From positions 7,674,071 to 7,738,070 of the forward strand of contig NW_004454175.1 in NCBI RefSeq assembly GCF_000283155.1: 64,000 bases of DNA, given 5' to 3'. The DNA is from Ceratotherium simum simum. Lineage: Eukaryota > Chordata > Mammalia > Perissodactyla > Rhinocerotidae. The position numbers and the translations under genes were made by a program. Of the stretch, positions 31,640 through 41,304 are shown piece by piece; within the stretch, counting starts at the first letter, position 1, and every line of letters starts with the position of its first letter. A model generated the notes under the pieces. It was not told the DNA's origin, ran no database searches, and was given only the letters and a program-made list of their open reading frames with translations.

Positions 31640-31930
31640 TCTATTTCAGGTATACGCAATAATTCAGCCTCCAAGGACTGTGATCATCTCACCATCCTAC
31701 AGAACATCATGCTGGTCCACTACATCAACGGCATTATGTTGATAGATGTGGGATGTAGAAGGTGACAGTCACCCTAGATGCATTGAAGAGGTTCTTGCAT
31801 GCCAGAGGATGGAAAATAAATCCAAGAAAACTTTAGAAGCCTGGCACGTCAGTGAAGATTCTGGGAGTCCAATGGAGTGGAGGACACTGGGATATTCCCT
31901 TCAAAGTAAAAGGCAATTTGCTTCACTTTG
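31640..31930 (+). pseudogene. ERVL-type pol fragment (reverse transcriptase), degraded
   Basis: Plus-strand text corresponds to the RT palm region of an ERVL-type endogenous retrovirus. The tyrosine-isoleucine catalytic box is present at 31721-31732, but its two aspartates are lost (Y-I-N-G). Frame breaks occur on both sides; the remaining open frame is 66 codons. It is an old non-functional fossil, with no gag or env and no intact LTR pair visible. Confidence 0.65.
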
Positions 31931-32340
31931 CACTATCTACCATTAAGATTATTATGCAGATTTTTTTCATCTAAAAATTATTGAATTGGATTAAATGAAT
32001 TTAATTGAAGAGGAAGGGAAGGTAAATAATGTCAGGGTCCTTATCCATATTTAATCAACTTTGGAAATGTTTTTGGTGGTTATAAACAGCTTGGACAAAC
32101 AACTTCAGCTATGGGAGAGACCTTATGTTCTGCATAGTTTAAATAAATTGGATATAGTATGGGATAAGAAAGCCATAATGATTTGCAGTATGAAGAAAAC
32201 TTATTATTTGCATAGTTAGAAGGTAACTTTAACAAATGTGGGATAGGGAAGTCAAAGATGCAAGGAAATGTGCTTGGTGAAATGAAATGAGAAACTAGAC
32301 AATCGGAATAAAACAAAAGGAAATATTCATATATAAGATT
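31931..32340. other. Unassigned AT-rich sequence
   Basis: No gene or repeat recognised. Confidence 0.35.
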
Positions 32341-32344
32341 TTTT

Positions 32345-32965
32345 AAAAAGAAGTGGAAGAACCCTCATGCTTTGCTTGTGGAATAGAAAATGGTACAGCC
32401 ACTGTAGAAATACCGTCTGGCGATTTTTCAAAAAGTTAGAGTTACCATATGGCCTAGCAATTCTACTCCTAGGTATAAACTCAAGAAAATTGAAAACATA
32501 TGTTCACACAAAGAATGTTCATCACAACATTATTCATAATAGCCAAGAAGTAGAAACAACTCAAATATCCATCAACTGATGAATGAATAAATAAATATGG
32601 TATATCCGCACAGTAGAATATTATTCAGCCATAAAAGGTAATAAGTTCTAATACATGCTACAACATGGATAAACCTTGAAGACATTATACTAAGGGAAAG
32701 AAGTCAGATGCAAAAGGGTGTATTTTGTATGATTCCATTTCTATGAAACGTCCAGGTTAGGCAAATCCATACAGACAGGAAGTAGATTAGTAGTTTCCAG
32801 GGGCTGGGAAGAGAGGGGAATGGGAAGTGACTGCTAATGGATACAGGATTTCTTTTGAGGGTGATGAAAATATTCTGAAATTAGATAATGGTGATGGTTG
32901 CACAAAACTTGTGCAACCATACTGTACTATACTTGTGTGACTATACTAAAAACTGCTGAATTTTC
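32345..32965 (+). mobile_element. L1 LINE 3' end (ORF2 C-terminus and 3' UTR)
   Basis: 'aatggtacagccactgtagaaa', 'attctactcctaggtataaactc', 'attcataatagccaagaagtagaaacaactcaaatatccatcaactgatg', 'gtagaatattattcagccataaaag' and 'tagtttccaggggctggg' are L1 ORF2 C-terminal and 3' UTR landmarks of an old (L1M-type) element. Multiple stops; inactive. Confidence 0.9.
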
Positions 32966-33260
32966 ATGTTACAATTTTGGAGGCATGAATTTTTATGGGA
33001 TGAGAATTTTTTGGGTGAATTTTTATGGAATGAGAATTACATCTCAGTTTAAAGAAGTGGAAAATGCAACTGCAGTATCTCATTTCTTGCCTTGCGTGAT
33101 ACTACATGCTCTGGTTTTCCTCCTACCTCTTTGGCCACTCTGTATGCGTTATTGTGCAGGTTTCTCTTCTTTTGCCATCCCTTAAATCTTGGTTTCCCTC
33201 AGGGTTCTCTCCTAGGCTTTCTTCTGTCTTCTTCTTACATAGTCTCTGCATTAGGTAGTA
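32966..33260. other. Unassigned sequence with short internal duplication
   Basis: 'gaatttttatgggatgagaattttttgggtgaatttttatggaatgagaatt' at 32987-33037 is a tandem duplication of about 25 bp. No gene. Confidence 0.4.
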
Positions 33261-33261
33261 A

Positions 33262-34678
33262 GGAAGTCATTGCTTTGAGTATTTCTGATATGCACAAATT
33301 TCATTTACCACGGTTTAGTTAAACAACACCAGTTCCCCAATAACATGGTTCAAATTTCAGTTACACAGTGTATTAACCGTGAGTAATTTCATAAAGTATA
33401 AATTTCATGGCCAGCTCCACACAAACGCCTACGTAGATAGAAGATGTGCATAATGATCAGTGATCAACCATGTTCCTTCTTTCAAAGGCAATTGGTGATT
33501 GGCCATTGCACATCAGTTATTCAGTTCATGCACAGACAGCGAAGCCTGGAGTTGGGTTGCCTCCTTGTCTCTCAGTGATAAACCCATGTGACATTTTACA
33601 AAAATGAATAACAGAAAAAAATGAAAGTGCAGCAAAGAAATGAAAAGTGATAACGCTGGAAGTGAAATTGGATGTGATTAGGAGATTTGAAAACGGAGAC
33701 AGGAGATGGAGGCTAGGATGAGCCCTGGGCTGCATGAAGCCACTGAATGAACGATATTGAAAAGGTCTGATGAATCAAAACCAAGGTAAAGCGACTTTGA
33801 CATTGTTTAGTTTAAGTTGCACTCAGAACAGAAAGCCGCCAATGGTGGAAATGGAGCATTTACTTCTCCTTTGGGTTGAAGACTATAATGGAAAAAAAAA
33901 AAAATCCAATCAGTTTAACTAGCAGTTAGGCCAAACATTGAAGTTAGGTGCTGCATTGAAAGAAAAACAGTAGTTACAAGAAGACTGAAGAACCTTTTAC
34001 TGCCAGTAAAGGCTGATTTTATTGTCTCAGAAATTGGCCTGATTTTGCAGAATTAGAATTGAACGTAAATGGACTTATAAGAGAAATAGCTGACTGTGAG
34101 AATGTTGACACTGTCACTGTTCAAGAGACTCTAGACATGCAGCCATGAAAACTTCATGAAGGGAAACATCAATATAAGTTAGGAAAGTAGTTGTGACAAA
34201 AAGGATGATGTTCCAAAGGAAGTGAAACTGACAAAAGAACTTCAAATTAAAGGAAATCACAGAGATATTTCACAGCATTGAAAGTGCAAAAGATAAAATG
34301 CTGGAAGCTGATCCAAACTTAGAAAGGAGGATGATAATTCACCAAGGCATAGAAAAGATTCTAGCTCTGTTATCTTAAGTTATATGATGAGAAAAAGGCA
34401 AAAACTATTCAAACTCTTTTGATGTTTTGTACAAAGAAATAAAACACTTTAATTCTCAATGTTTCTAATGTTTTAAATTTCTATGTACTAAATATTTGTT
34501 TCATATTTTTTTCATTTCCCAACAATAAGAGACTTTTTAATGTTTTGACAAAGATATTTTAAAGGTCACAGACCAATTGTAATTTTTCCTATTGATTATT
34601 AAGATCACTGTATGGCTTCAGTCTGCAAAGTCATTTTTACTGGCCTGGTCTACCATGCAAAGTGAGGACTAACTGTAC
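33262..34678 (+). mobile_element. Tigger-type (TcMar) DNA transposon with transposase remnant
   Basis: Terminal sequences are inverted copies: left 'gaagtcattgctttgagtattt' and right '...atgcaaagtgaggactaactgta'. Both lie next to a TA, the mariner target. Internal text 33600-34380, read in broken frames on +, resembles a Tigger transposase: a CENP-B-like helix-turn-helix segment near 33650-33780 and a second segment at 33830-34030. Stops and indels interrupt it, so it is a fossil. Confidence 0.75.
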
Positions 34679-34684
34679 TCATTA

Positions 34685-34985
34685 TGATGCAGATACAAAA
34701 AACTCAACTCAAACTAGCTTAAGAAAAAAAAGACATTTGTTTAGCTCACATAATTGAAATGTCCAGGGTTAGGTCTTGCTTCAGGCATGGCTGGATTCAG
34801 GGCTGAAAAGACATAAAAAGAACTCAGTTTTTCTTCATCTCAAGTCTATGTGTTGGTTTCCTTCTCAGGCTCTGTGTGATGGCCTCCAGTGGCTCTCACT
34901 CATGGTAGCAAGAGGACTTCAATAGCTCTAGTTTCATATTTTTCCAGGTTCCAGTACAATGGGATTGAGCACAGTAGTCCTTTTA
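34685..34985 (+). repeat. Second copy of the old repeat seen at 4711
   Basis: 'aactcaactcaaactagctta', 'agctcacataattgaaatgtccaggg', 'cttcaggcatggctggattcaggg', 'tggctctcactcatggtagcaag'. Family unnamed here. Confidence 0.5.
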
Positions 34986-35002
34986 TTTATTTATTTATTT
35001 TA
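34978..35002 (+). repeat. (TTTA)n microsatellite
   Basis: 'ttttatttatttatttattttat', about five tetranucleotide units. Confidence 0.9.
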
Positions 35003-35714
35003 TCAGTAGCTCTTGTGCAAGTCTTTAGATTCATATTTATTTTTACTAGCTTATGCTGCCACTCCTATACCCCAGTCACTGTGGCCAGGTGTATGTGATC
35101 TTCTACTTGACTTAGACCCGGGTCTCATATTCTATCCTTGAAGCCAGAGATGGAACCCCACCCAAATCACACAGACTGTTGGTGAGGAAGTGCAAAATAC
35201 TCAAAAGAAAATCAAGGGAAATGTGCAGGCAGACAAACCATAAACATCCACGGCATGCTCCTTGGTACTCATCCACTCCTCAGCTTAATCATCCTCCATA
35301 TGAGAGTGGCTCCAAGATGCGTCTCCAGAAATTATGACCTATATTCCCAACTCCTTACTAGACAATTCCTTTTGGATTCACTGCAAGCACCTGAAAATCA
35401 ACATGCCTAAAGGTGAACCCCTTATTTCCCCTCGTCTCAACCCCATCCAAATCTACGTCTCTTTTTTGTTCCCTATCTCAAGGAATGTCGTCTCTGCCCA
35501 CCCCAGTTGCTAGAAATCTGGGACATAGCTTGACTCCTGACTCTCCCTCACACACAACTAAAATTAATCACCAATAAATTCGTGTTAATTGTACCCCTAA
35601 TATCCCGGAAATCAACCCATTTCTTTCCACCTGTATTTCTCTTACCCAATTTCAGCTCCTATCTTCATCTCTTGACTGCATCACAGTGATCACCCCTTTA
35701 AATATGACACCCAG

Positions 35715-36735
35715 CCATGTTTTTTATTGTGGTAAAATATAAAATTTATCGTCTTAACCATTTTTAAGTTACAATTCAGTGGCATTAAGTACATTCATAT
35801 TGTTGTGTAACCATCACCACCATCCGTCTCCAGAACTCCTTTCATTTTGCAAAACTGAAACACTATACCCATTAAACAATAACTTCCCATTCTCTCTCCC
35901 CCAAGCTCCTGGCAACCACCATTCTGTCTCCAATTTTGACTACTCTAGGTACTTCATACAAGTGGAATCATACAGTATTTGTCTCTTTGTGATTGGCTTA
36001 TTTCACTTAGCATAATACCCCCGAGTTTCATCCATATTGTAGCATATGCCAGAATTTCCTTCCTTTTCAAGGCTGAGTAATATTCCATTGTGTGTATATA
36101 CCACATTTTGCTGATCTAATCACCCATCAATGGACATTTGTGTTGCTTCCACATTTTAGTTCTTGTGAATAATGCTGCTACAAGCATGAATGCACAAATA
36201 CCTCTTCGAGACTTTGCTTTTAATTCTTTTGGATATACACTCAGAAGTGGAATTGCTGGATCATATGGTACTTTTAATTTAAATTAAAAAAAAATTTTTT
36301 TTTTGAGGAAGATTGTCCCTGAGCTAACGTCTGTTGCTAACCTTCCTCCTTTTTTCCTTTTTTTCTCCCCAAAACCCCGGTAGATAGCTGTATGGCATAG
36401 TTGTACATCCTTCTAGTTGCTCTATGTGGGACGCCACCTCCGCATGACTTGAAGAGTGGCATAGGTCCATGCCCAGGATCCAAACTAGTGGTAAACTGGA
36501 GAACCCCGGACTGCAGAAGTGGAGTGTGTGAACTTAACTGCTACTCCACCAGACCAGCCCCTTAATTTAAATTTTTTGAGGAGCCTCTGTACTATTTTCC
36601 ATAGTGGCTGCACATTTTACATACTTGAACAGGGTACAAGTGTTCCAATTTTTTCACATCCTTGTCAACACGTTATTTTCTGTTTTTTTGATAGTAGCTA
36701 TCTGAATGGGCACAAGGATCCAGTCATCGGAGTTT
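35715..36735 (-). mobile_element. L1 LINE 3' end, minus strand, inserted in L2
   Basis: Reverse L1M-type 3' end: 'gtggtaaaatataaaatttatcgtcttaaccatttttaag', 'ggcattaagtacattcatattgttgtgtaacc', 'tgcaaaactgaaacactatacccattaaacaataacttcccattc', 'ggctgagtaatattccattgtgtgtatataccacattttgc'. It continues past the ERE at 36286-36561 with 'agtggctgcacattttacat' and 'tccttgtcaacacgttattttc'. Confidence 0.9.
36286..36561 (-). mobile_element. ERE SINE inserted in L1
   Basis: The head is degenerate ('ggggctggtctggtggagtag' on minus) and the body 'ctagttgctctatgtgggacgcc' is clear. The 12-bp repeat ttaatttaaatt at 36274-36285 and 36562-36573 is the target duplication of L1 sequence. Confidence 0.9.
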
Positions 36736-37284
36736 GTCTTCTAAACTTTTTTCAAACTGTAGCCAGAACGATCTTTAATAAACATAGATGATCATGTCTC
36801 TACCCTGTTTAAATCCTTCAGTGGCTCCTCATTGCCTTCAGGATAGTCTGGCCTCCTTCATATGTCTCATGAAACCTGCCACGATTTCCAAACTTGCTTA
36901 CTTTTCTAGCCTCCCCTCTCAACTGCTCTGTTTTCCACCTCTTCTCTTCTAACCCATTCCCCACTTATTACACACACACATATGCTCAGTGCTCATCACT
37001 CTAAAATATTTTCAGGTCTGTGAAATTGCTACATTTCCTCTCATCTCCAACACAATTCCTTCTGCCAGACTCTTTTTCCTTTTCGTCACTTGGCTAGCTC
37101 CTGCTTACCCTTGAGGTCTCAGGATAGACAGCATTTTCTCCAGGAAAATTTCCTTGATAAATTCCCTGTATCCAAGCTACATCAGCATCACTAATATGTG
37201 CTCCCAGAGCACTCTATCCTTGCCCTAACATAGCACTTAAACACATTCTGTAATTACCTGCTTACTTATCATCTTCCTCTAGTC

Positions 37285-37791
37285 CTGTGCTGTCCAATAT
37301 GTGGCTCTTGAACACAAAATGTAACTAGTAAATGTTGACTAGTGTGACTGAGAAAATAAATTCCTAGTTTTATTTAACTTCAATAAGTTTAAATTTTAAA
37401 ATGATATTTGAATCAGTTATTGTAAAATTATTAAGCATATTTGGAACAACTTGGATACGTGAGTCTACTCTTTCAACTGTAAGTTTATTAAATCTAAAAA
37501 CAGATCGCACCACAGGTTCAATACAGATGAAAATTAAACATCTGAACTGAGATGTGCTATGAGTATAAAATATTCTCTGGATTTCAAAAACTTAGTACAA
37601 GATAAAGAATGCAAATATGTCATTAATAATTTTTATGTTGATTACATGTTAAAATTAGAATATTTTGATATATTGGTTTAAATAAATTCCTAAAATTAAT
37701 TTTACTTGTAAACCAATCACTTTTAACGTGGCTACCAGAAAATTTTAAATTATATATGTGGCTCACCTTATATTTCTATTGCACAGCACTG
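37285..37791. mobile_element. Full-length hAT-type non-autonomous element
   Basis: About 507 bp bounded by inverted ends ('ctgtgctgtccaatatgtgg' at left; 'ctattgcacagcactga' at right, i.e. TCAGTGCTGTGCAATAG reversed). The near-matching octamers tcctctag and acctctac on the two sides are consistent with an 8-bp hAT duplication. The interior is AT-rich with no transposase frame. A shorter relative lies at 49812-49972. Confidence 0.7.
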
Positions 37792-37854
37792 ACCTCTACC
37801 ATAAGTTCTGTGGGGATGGGAATCATAACTATCTTATTCACTTATTTAAAAAAC

Positions 37855-38085
37855 TTTTGTAACATTCACCATGTGTCAGGTATTATTCTATGTATTACTT
37901 ACAATTGCAAGCAGTAACTTGTTAAATTCTTATAACAACCTTTTAAGTACTATCATTATCCGCATTTTACATACGAGGAAATTTGCACAAAGATATTAAC
38001 TTAGCTAGCTGAGGGTCACTGGGCTAACCTTGTGGAGCTAGTGTGTGGGGATCCAGAATCCATATTCTCGTAACTTGGTTATGCT
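37855..38085 (-). repeat. MIR SINE, minus strand
   Basis: 'accatgtgtcaggtattattctatg', 'aattcttataacaaccttttaagtactatcattatccgcattttacatacgaggaaa' and 'gggtcactgggctaac' are reverse MIR landmarks. Confidence 0.85.
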
Positions 38086-38189
38086 GTCTCTTGTTCATTC
38101 TTTTATTACAGATGTCTACAGAAATAATTACTACCCAACTTTTCCAATTAACAACAATGTGCAAATATTCTTGTTTAATTAATCAATTG

Positions 38190-38720
38190 GCTTATTCAAT
38201 AAGCATTAATTTAACTTTTATGTGCCAGGTATGTTACTGGGTAGTGGGGACCCAGATGTGAATGAAACAAATGCTTTACTTTTAAAGAAACTCTGTTTAA
38301 TGGTTATGACAATGATATAACGAGACAATGATAATACAATATTGTATTATACAGGACAATTATACAATAAAAATATCTTATTTGAGAACACGTAAAGGTG
38401 CACCTACCTCAGCCAGGAGATGTGGGATGTGATGGGAAGAGTGAGAGAAAATCTTAAAGGAAGATTAGGAGTTAGCTAAATGTGGGTAAGTGTAAGTGGT
38501 TGGTGAAGCAAGTACTAAGCAGGCAGGACAAGATGAGCAGAGGAAAGAAATAGCTTGGTTTGCCACTGAAGTGGTTTAAACCAAATGAATAACAAGTTCA
38601 TATTTACCTCCATGAAAGATCACTCTGGATAAAGTTAGAGAAGAGACTGGAAGGAAGTAACTATGACTTAAAGAAGAGAAACAATTAACAAGAGTCTGTC
38701 GCTGTGTCCAGAGCACAGAT
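38190..38720 (+). repeat. Ancient interspersed repeat, copy 3 of the five-copy family
   Basis: 'tttatgtgccaggtatgttactgggtagtggggaccca', 'gcaagtactaagcaggcaggacaag', 'aaagatcactctggataaag'. Same orientation as the other copies. Confidence 0.5.
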
Positions 38721-38829
38721 GATAGTAGTTTACGCTAAAGGGGGGGCAGTGGTGAAGTAGACACATTTCAGAGTTATTTAAAAGACAGAATTTGTTGCAG
38801 ATGCTGCAAATTACTTAATATCTATTTTC

Positions 38830-39255
38830 ACTTTCTTCCAGGAGTTTTGAGGTGCCAATGTGCCCATCTCGAGTCAATGTATCTTGATTGGGGGAATCCA
38901 ATCATAGCAACCCTGTTTCCTGCTTTCTCAGTCTCCCTTGTAGCTGGGGTAGTCCTCCGGCCTGTCCTGACAGATGAGCCATAGACAGAAGTCTGCTGGG
39001 AGCTTCTTCAAGGAGACTTTGTTTCCTGGTAGAAGGAACTCATGGCTGCTGCCACTTCTTCCCACTTCTGCTATCCTTGAAAGAGAAAATGATGCAGCTC
39101 TGTCTCAATCCCTTTGGGGAACACCAAGTGAATTGCAGAGATGTTGCTGGGTATTTTGAAGTTACTGAAGCAACACCACAGCCACCTACCTTAGACCTAC
39201 TTGTTATGTGAGAAAAATAAAGCAACATCTTTTAGGCTGCTGTTAATAAAGTATG
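38830..39255 (+). mobile_element. LTR-like element with AATAAA-bearing 3' end
   Basis: 'gaagtctgctgggagcttcttc', 'aaaatgatgcagctctgtctcaatcc' and 'cctacttgttatgtgagaaaaataaagcaac' (AATAAA at 39217-39222) follow the order of an old LTR with a polyadenylation signal near its 3' end. Subfamily not assigned. Confidence 0.5.
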
Positions 39256-39750
39256 TGTAAACTGAGTTGTCTACTATTTGGAGCTGAACACATACTTCTT
39301 TGATGCTCAGTTAAATGAGAGTTGTCAAGGCTTTTCTCCAGTTTCTGACTTTAGCAATTGGGTGAACAGTGCAGGGAAGCCTGGGGGCAGAACAAGGTTA
39401 AAAGGGAATTTGTTGGGCTAAAGATTGTTTATGCTAAGTGTGATGGGTGTGGGTATACCCAAGTGACAAGTAGGCCATTTGATATACATGTTCAAAAATT
39501 GAGAGAGAGAGCTCTGGCCTGGAGACATAGATTTATGAATCATTAGCATATTAGTATAATAGATCAATTCATCTAGGGAGATAAAGACATAATAAAACAA
39601 AAATATATTGCAAATGAAATCATCCCTTTCAAGTACAAATATGACATCTAATTCTCAGCCTTCCCCAAGATATGTAGGGATCCAGAGTGCTGGAGCTGGG
39701 ATGTTATCTGGCTGCCTCATTTGGACACGGAGAATGACATCTTTTTGTGT
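39256..39750. other. Unassigned sequence
   Basis: No gene or repeat recognised between the LTR-like element and the ERE. Confidence 0.3.
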
Positions 39751-40040
39751 GTGCGTGAGGAAGATCAGCCCTGAGCTAACATCCATGCTAATCCTCCTCT
39801 TTTTGGTGAGGAAGACCGGCCCTGAGCTAACATCTATTGCCAATCCTACTTGTTTTTTTTCCCCCAAAGCCCCAGTAGATAGTTGTATGTCATAGGTGCA
39901 CATCCTTCTAGTTGCTGTATGTGGGACGCGGCCTCAGCATGGCCGGGGAAGCGGTGAGTCTGGTGCGTGCCCAGGATCCGAACCCGGGCCGCCAGCAGCG
40001 GAGAGCGCGCACTTAACCGCTAAGCCACAGGGCCGGCCCC
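39751..40040 (-). mobile_element. ERE SINE, long form, minus strand
   Basis: Minus-strand head 'ggggccggccctgtggcttag', B box 'ggttcggatcc', body 'ctagttgctgtatgtgggacgcggc' (on +) and a duplicated 'gaggaaga..ggccctgagctaacatc' tail. Same long-form structure as the copy at 2366-2661. Confidence 0.93.
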
Positions 40041-40049
40041 CAGTGGCAG

Positions 40050-40620
40050 GATCTTGATTTGGGTTCCTCAAAAGCAGGCCCTGAGACAAAAACCAAGTAG
40101 TCATTTGGGAGGTTATCCCAGGAGACATAGGTAGGGGATGGAGAAGTGATACAGGAAAATGAAGTCAGTTAATAAAGGCTGTGTTGTCAGGCAATGACTG
40201 CTGTGGGTAACTGGAACTGAACACTGCTGGAGAAGTCATGGAGCCACTGCAGAACTTATGCCTCAGAGGCGTTCCACCTGAGTGTGAGGGAGCTGGGGTA
40301 TGTGTACAACAATTCCCCCCGCCCTCCAGCTTTATTGAGGTGTAATTGACAAATAAAATGGTAAGATATTTAAAGTTGTAGACCCAGTTTCTGTCCGTCG
40401 TTGGTGAGGGCTGCTCCCGCGCACATGGGCAGAGCAGGCTCTGCAATGAGATGCAGGCGCTGGCAGCTGAAAGTCTGGCCAGCACGTGCTCCAGTGGCAA
40501 GGTCAAGGGGAATATGGGCAGGGCATCAACAGCATCTAAGATGGAGCATAGTCAAGGCCAGGAATGCCATGGGATACACATGGGGGCAGCCCGAAAGGAA
40601 TAAGAAGAGTTGAAACAGGA
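40050..40620 (-). mobile_element. Solo LTR-like element (same family as 49235 and 59160), with L1 tail insert
   Basis: Starts 'tttgggttcctcaaaagcaggccctgagacaa', then 'gtgatacaggaaaatgaagtc', 'caatgactgctgtgggtaactggaactgaacactgctgg', 'gaggcgttccacctgagtgtgagggagctggggt'. Related blocks start at 49240 and 59165. A 60-bp reverse L1 3' UTR piece ('tttattgaggtgtaattgacaaataaaatgg', about 40320-40380) interrupts it. Confidence 0.55.
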
Positions 40621-41072
40621 GAGGAGACAGAACCTGAGGGAACTTCTTGAGCTAACCAAGCTGTCTGCTGTGACTGAGAGCATTCCAGCAGCCTTGGGCA
40701 CCCACAAGAAGGGGTTATTAAAAGAGCTAACCTGACCTAAACATCAAGGACGCTGTGACATAGAAGTGCAACGTTAGTGGCATTTGAAGAGCAACTTCTG
40801 CTTTTAATACTAACTCTTAATGCTAAGTAGACTAAAAATGTCTTTTCCCCTCAAAAAAATAATTCTTGAGAGAAAATGAAACAAAGCAACAAAAAACTGT
40901 CCACTGCTAAAATATTTTGCTTCATCTGCTTCAGTGGAAGGAAGATTTTCAATAAAAATTCTCTTGAGGTTTTGGAAAGGAAAATGAAAGTATTCACATT
41001 TTTTGGTGATAATTTGTCAGTGGGTGACTTATCGTAGGTTCAGTGGTAATACACTGATGGTCTTGAACATTT

Positions 41073-41290
41073 TTTTTTTTTAAAGACCACTGTAGTTTAT
41101 TTATTTTTTTTCCCTCAAAGCCCCAGTAGATAGTTGTGTGTCATAGCTGCACAGCCTTCTAGTTGCTGCATGTGGGACGCGGCCTCAGCATGGCCAGAGA
41201 AGCGTTGCGTCAGTGCGCACCCGGGATCCAAACCCCGGGCCGCCAGCAGCGGAGCGCGCGCACTTAACCACTAAGCCACGGGGCCGGCCC
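41073..41290 (-). mobile_element. ERE SINE, minus strand, with 14-bp duplication
   Basis: Head 'gggccggccccgtggcttag', A and B boxes, body and A-rich tail all present. Flanking ggtcttgaacattt (41059-41072) and ggtctcgaacattt (41291-41304) differ at one base, a duplication that has begun to diverge. Confidence 0.95.
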
Positions 41291-41304
41291 GGTCTCGAAC
41301 ATTT

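Larger units (their letters stand above)
35330..37284 (+). repeat. L2 LINE (two parts) interrupted by L1 and ERE
   Basis: Left part 35330-35710 ('ctgggacatagcttgactcctgactctccctca', 'atctcttgactgcatcacagtgatca') and right part 36740-37284 ('agccagaacgatctttaataaacatagatgatcatgtc', 'ccttcagtggctcctcattgccttcaggatag', 'ccttgaggtctcagg', 'tgtgctcccagagcactctatcc') are consecutive in L2. They flank a minus-strand L1. No intact frame. Confidence 0.8.
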
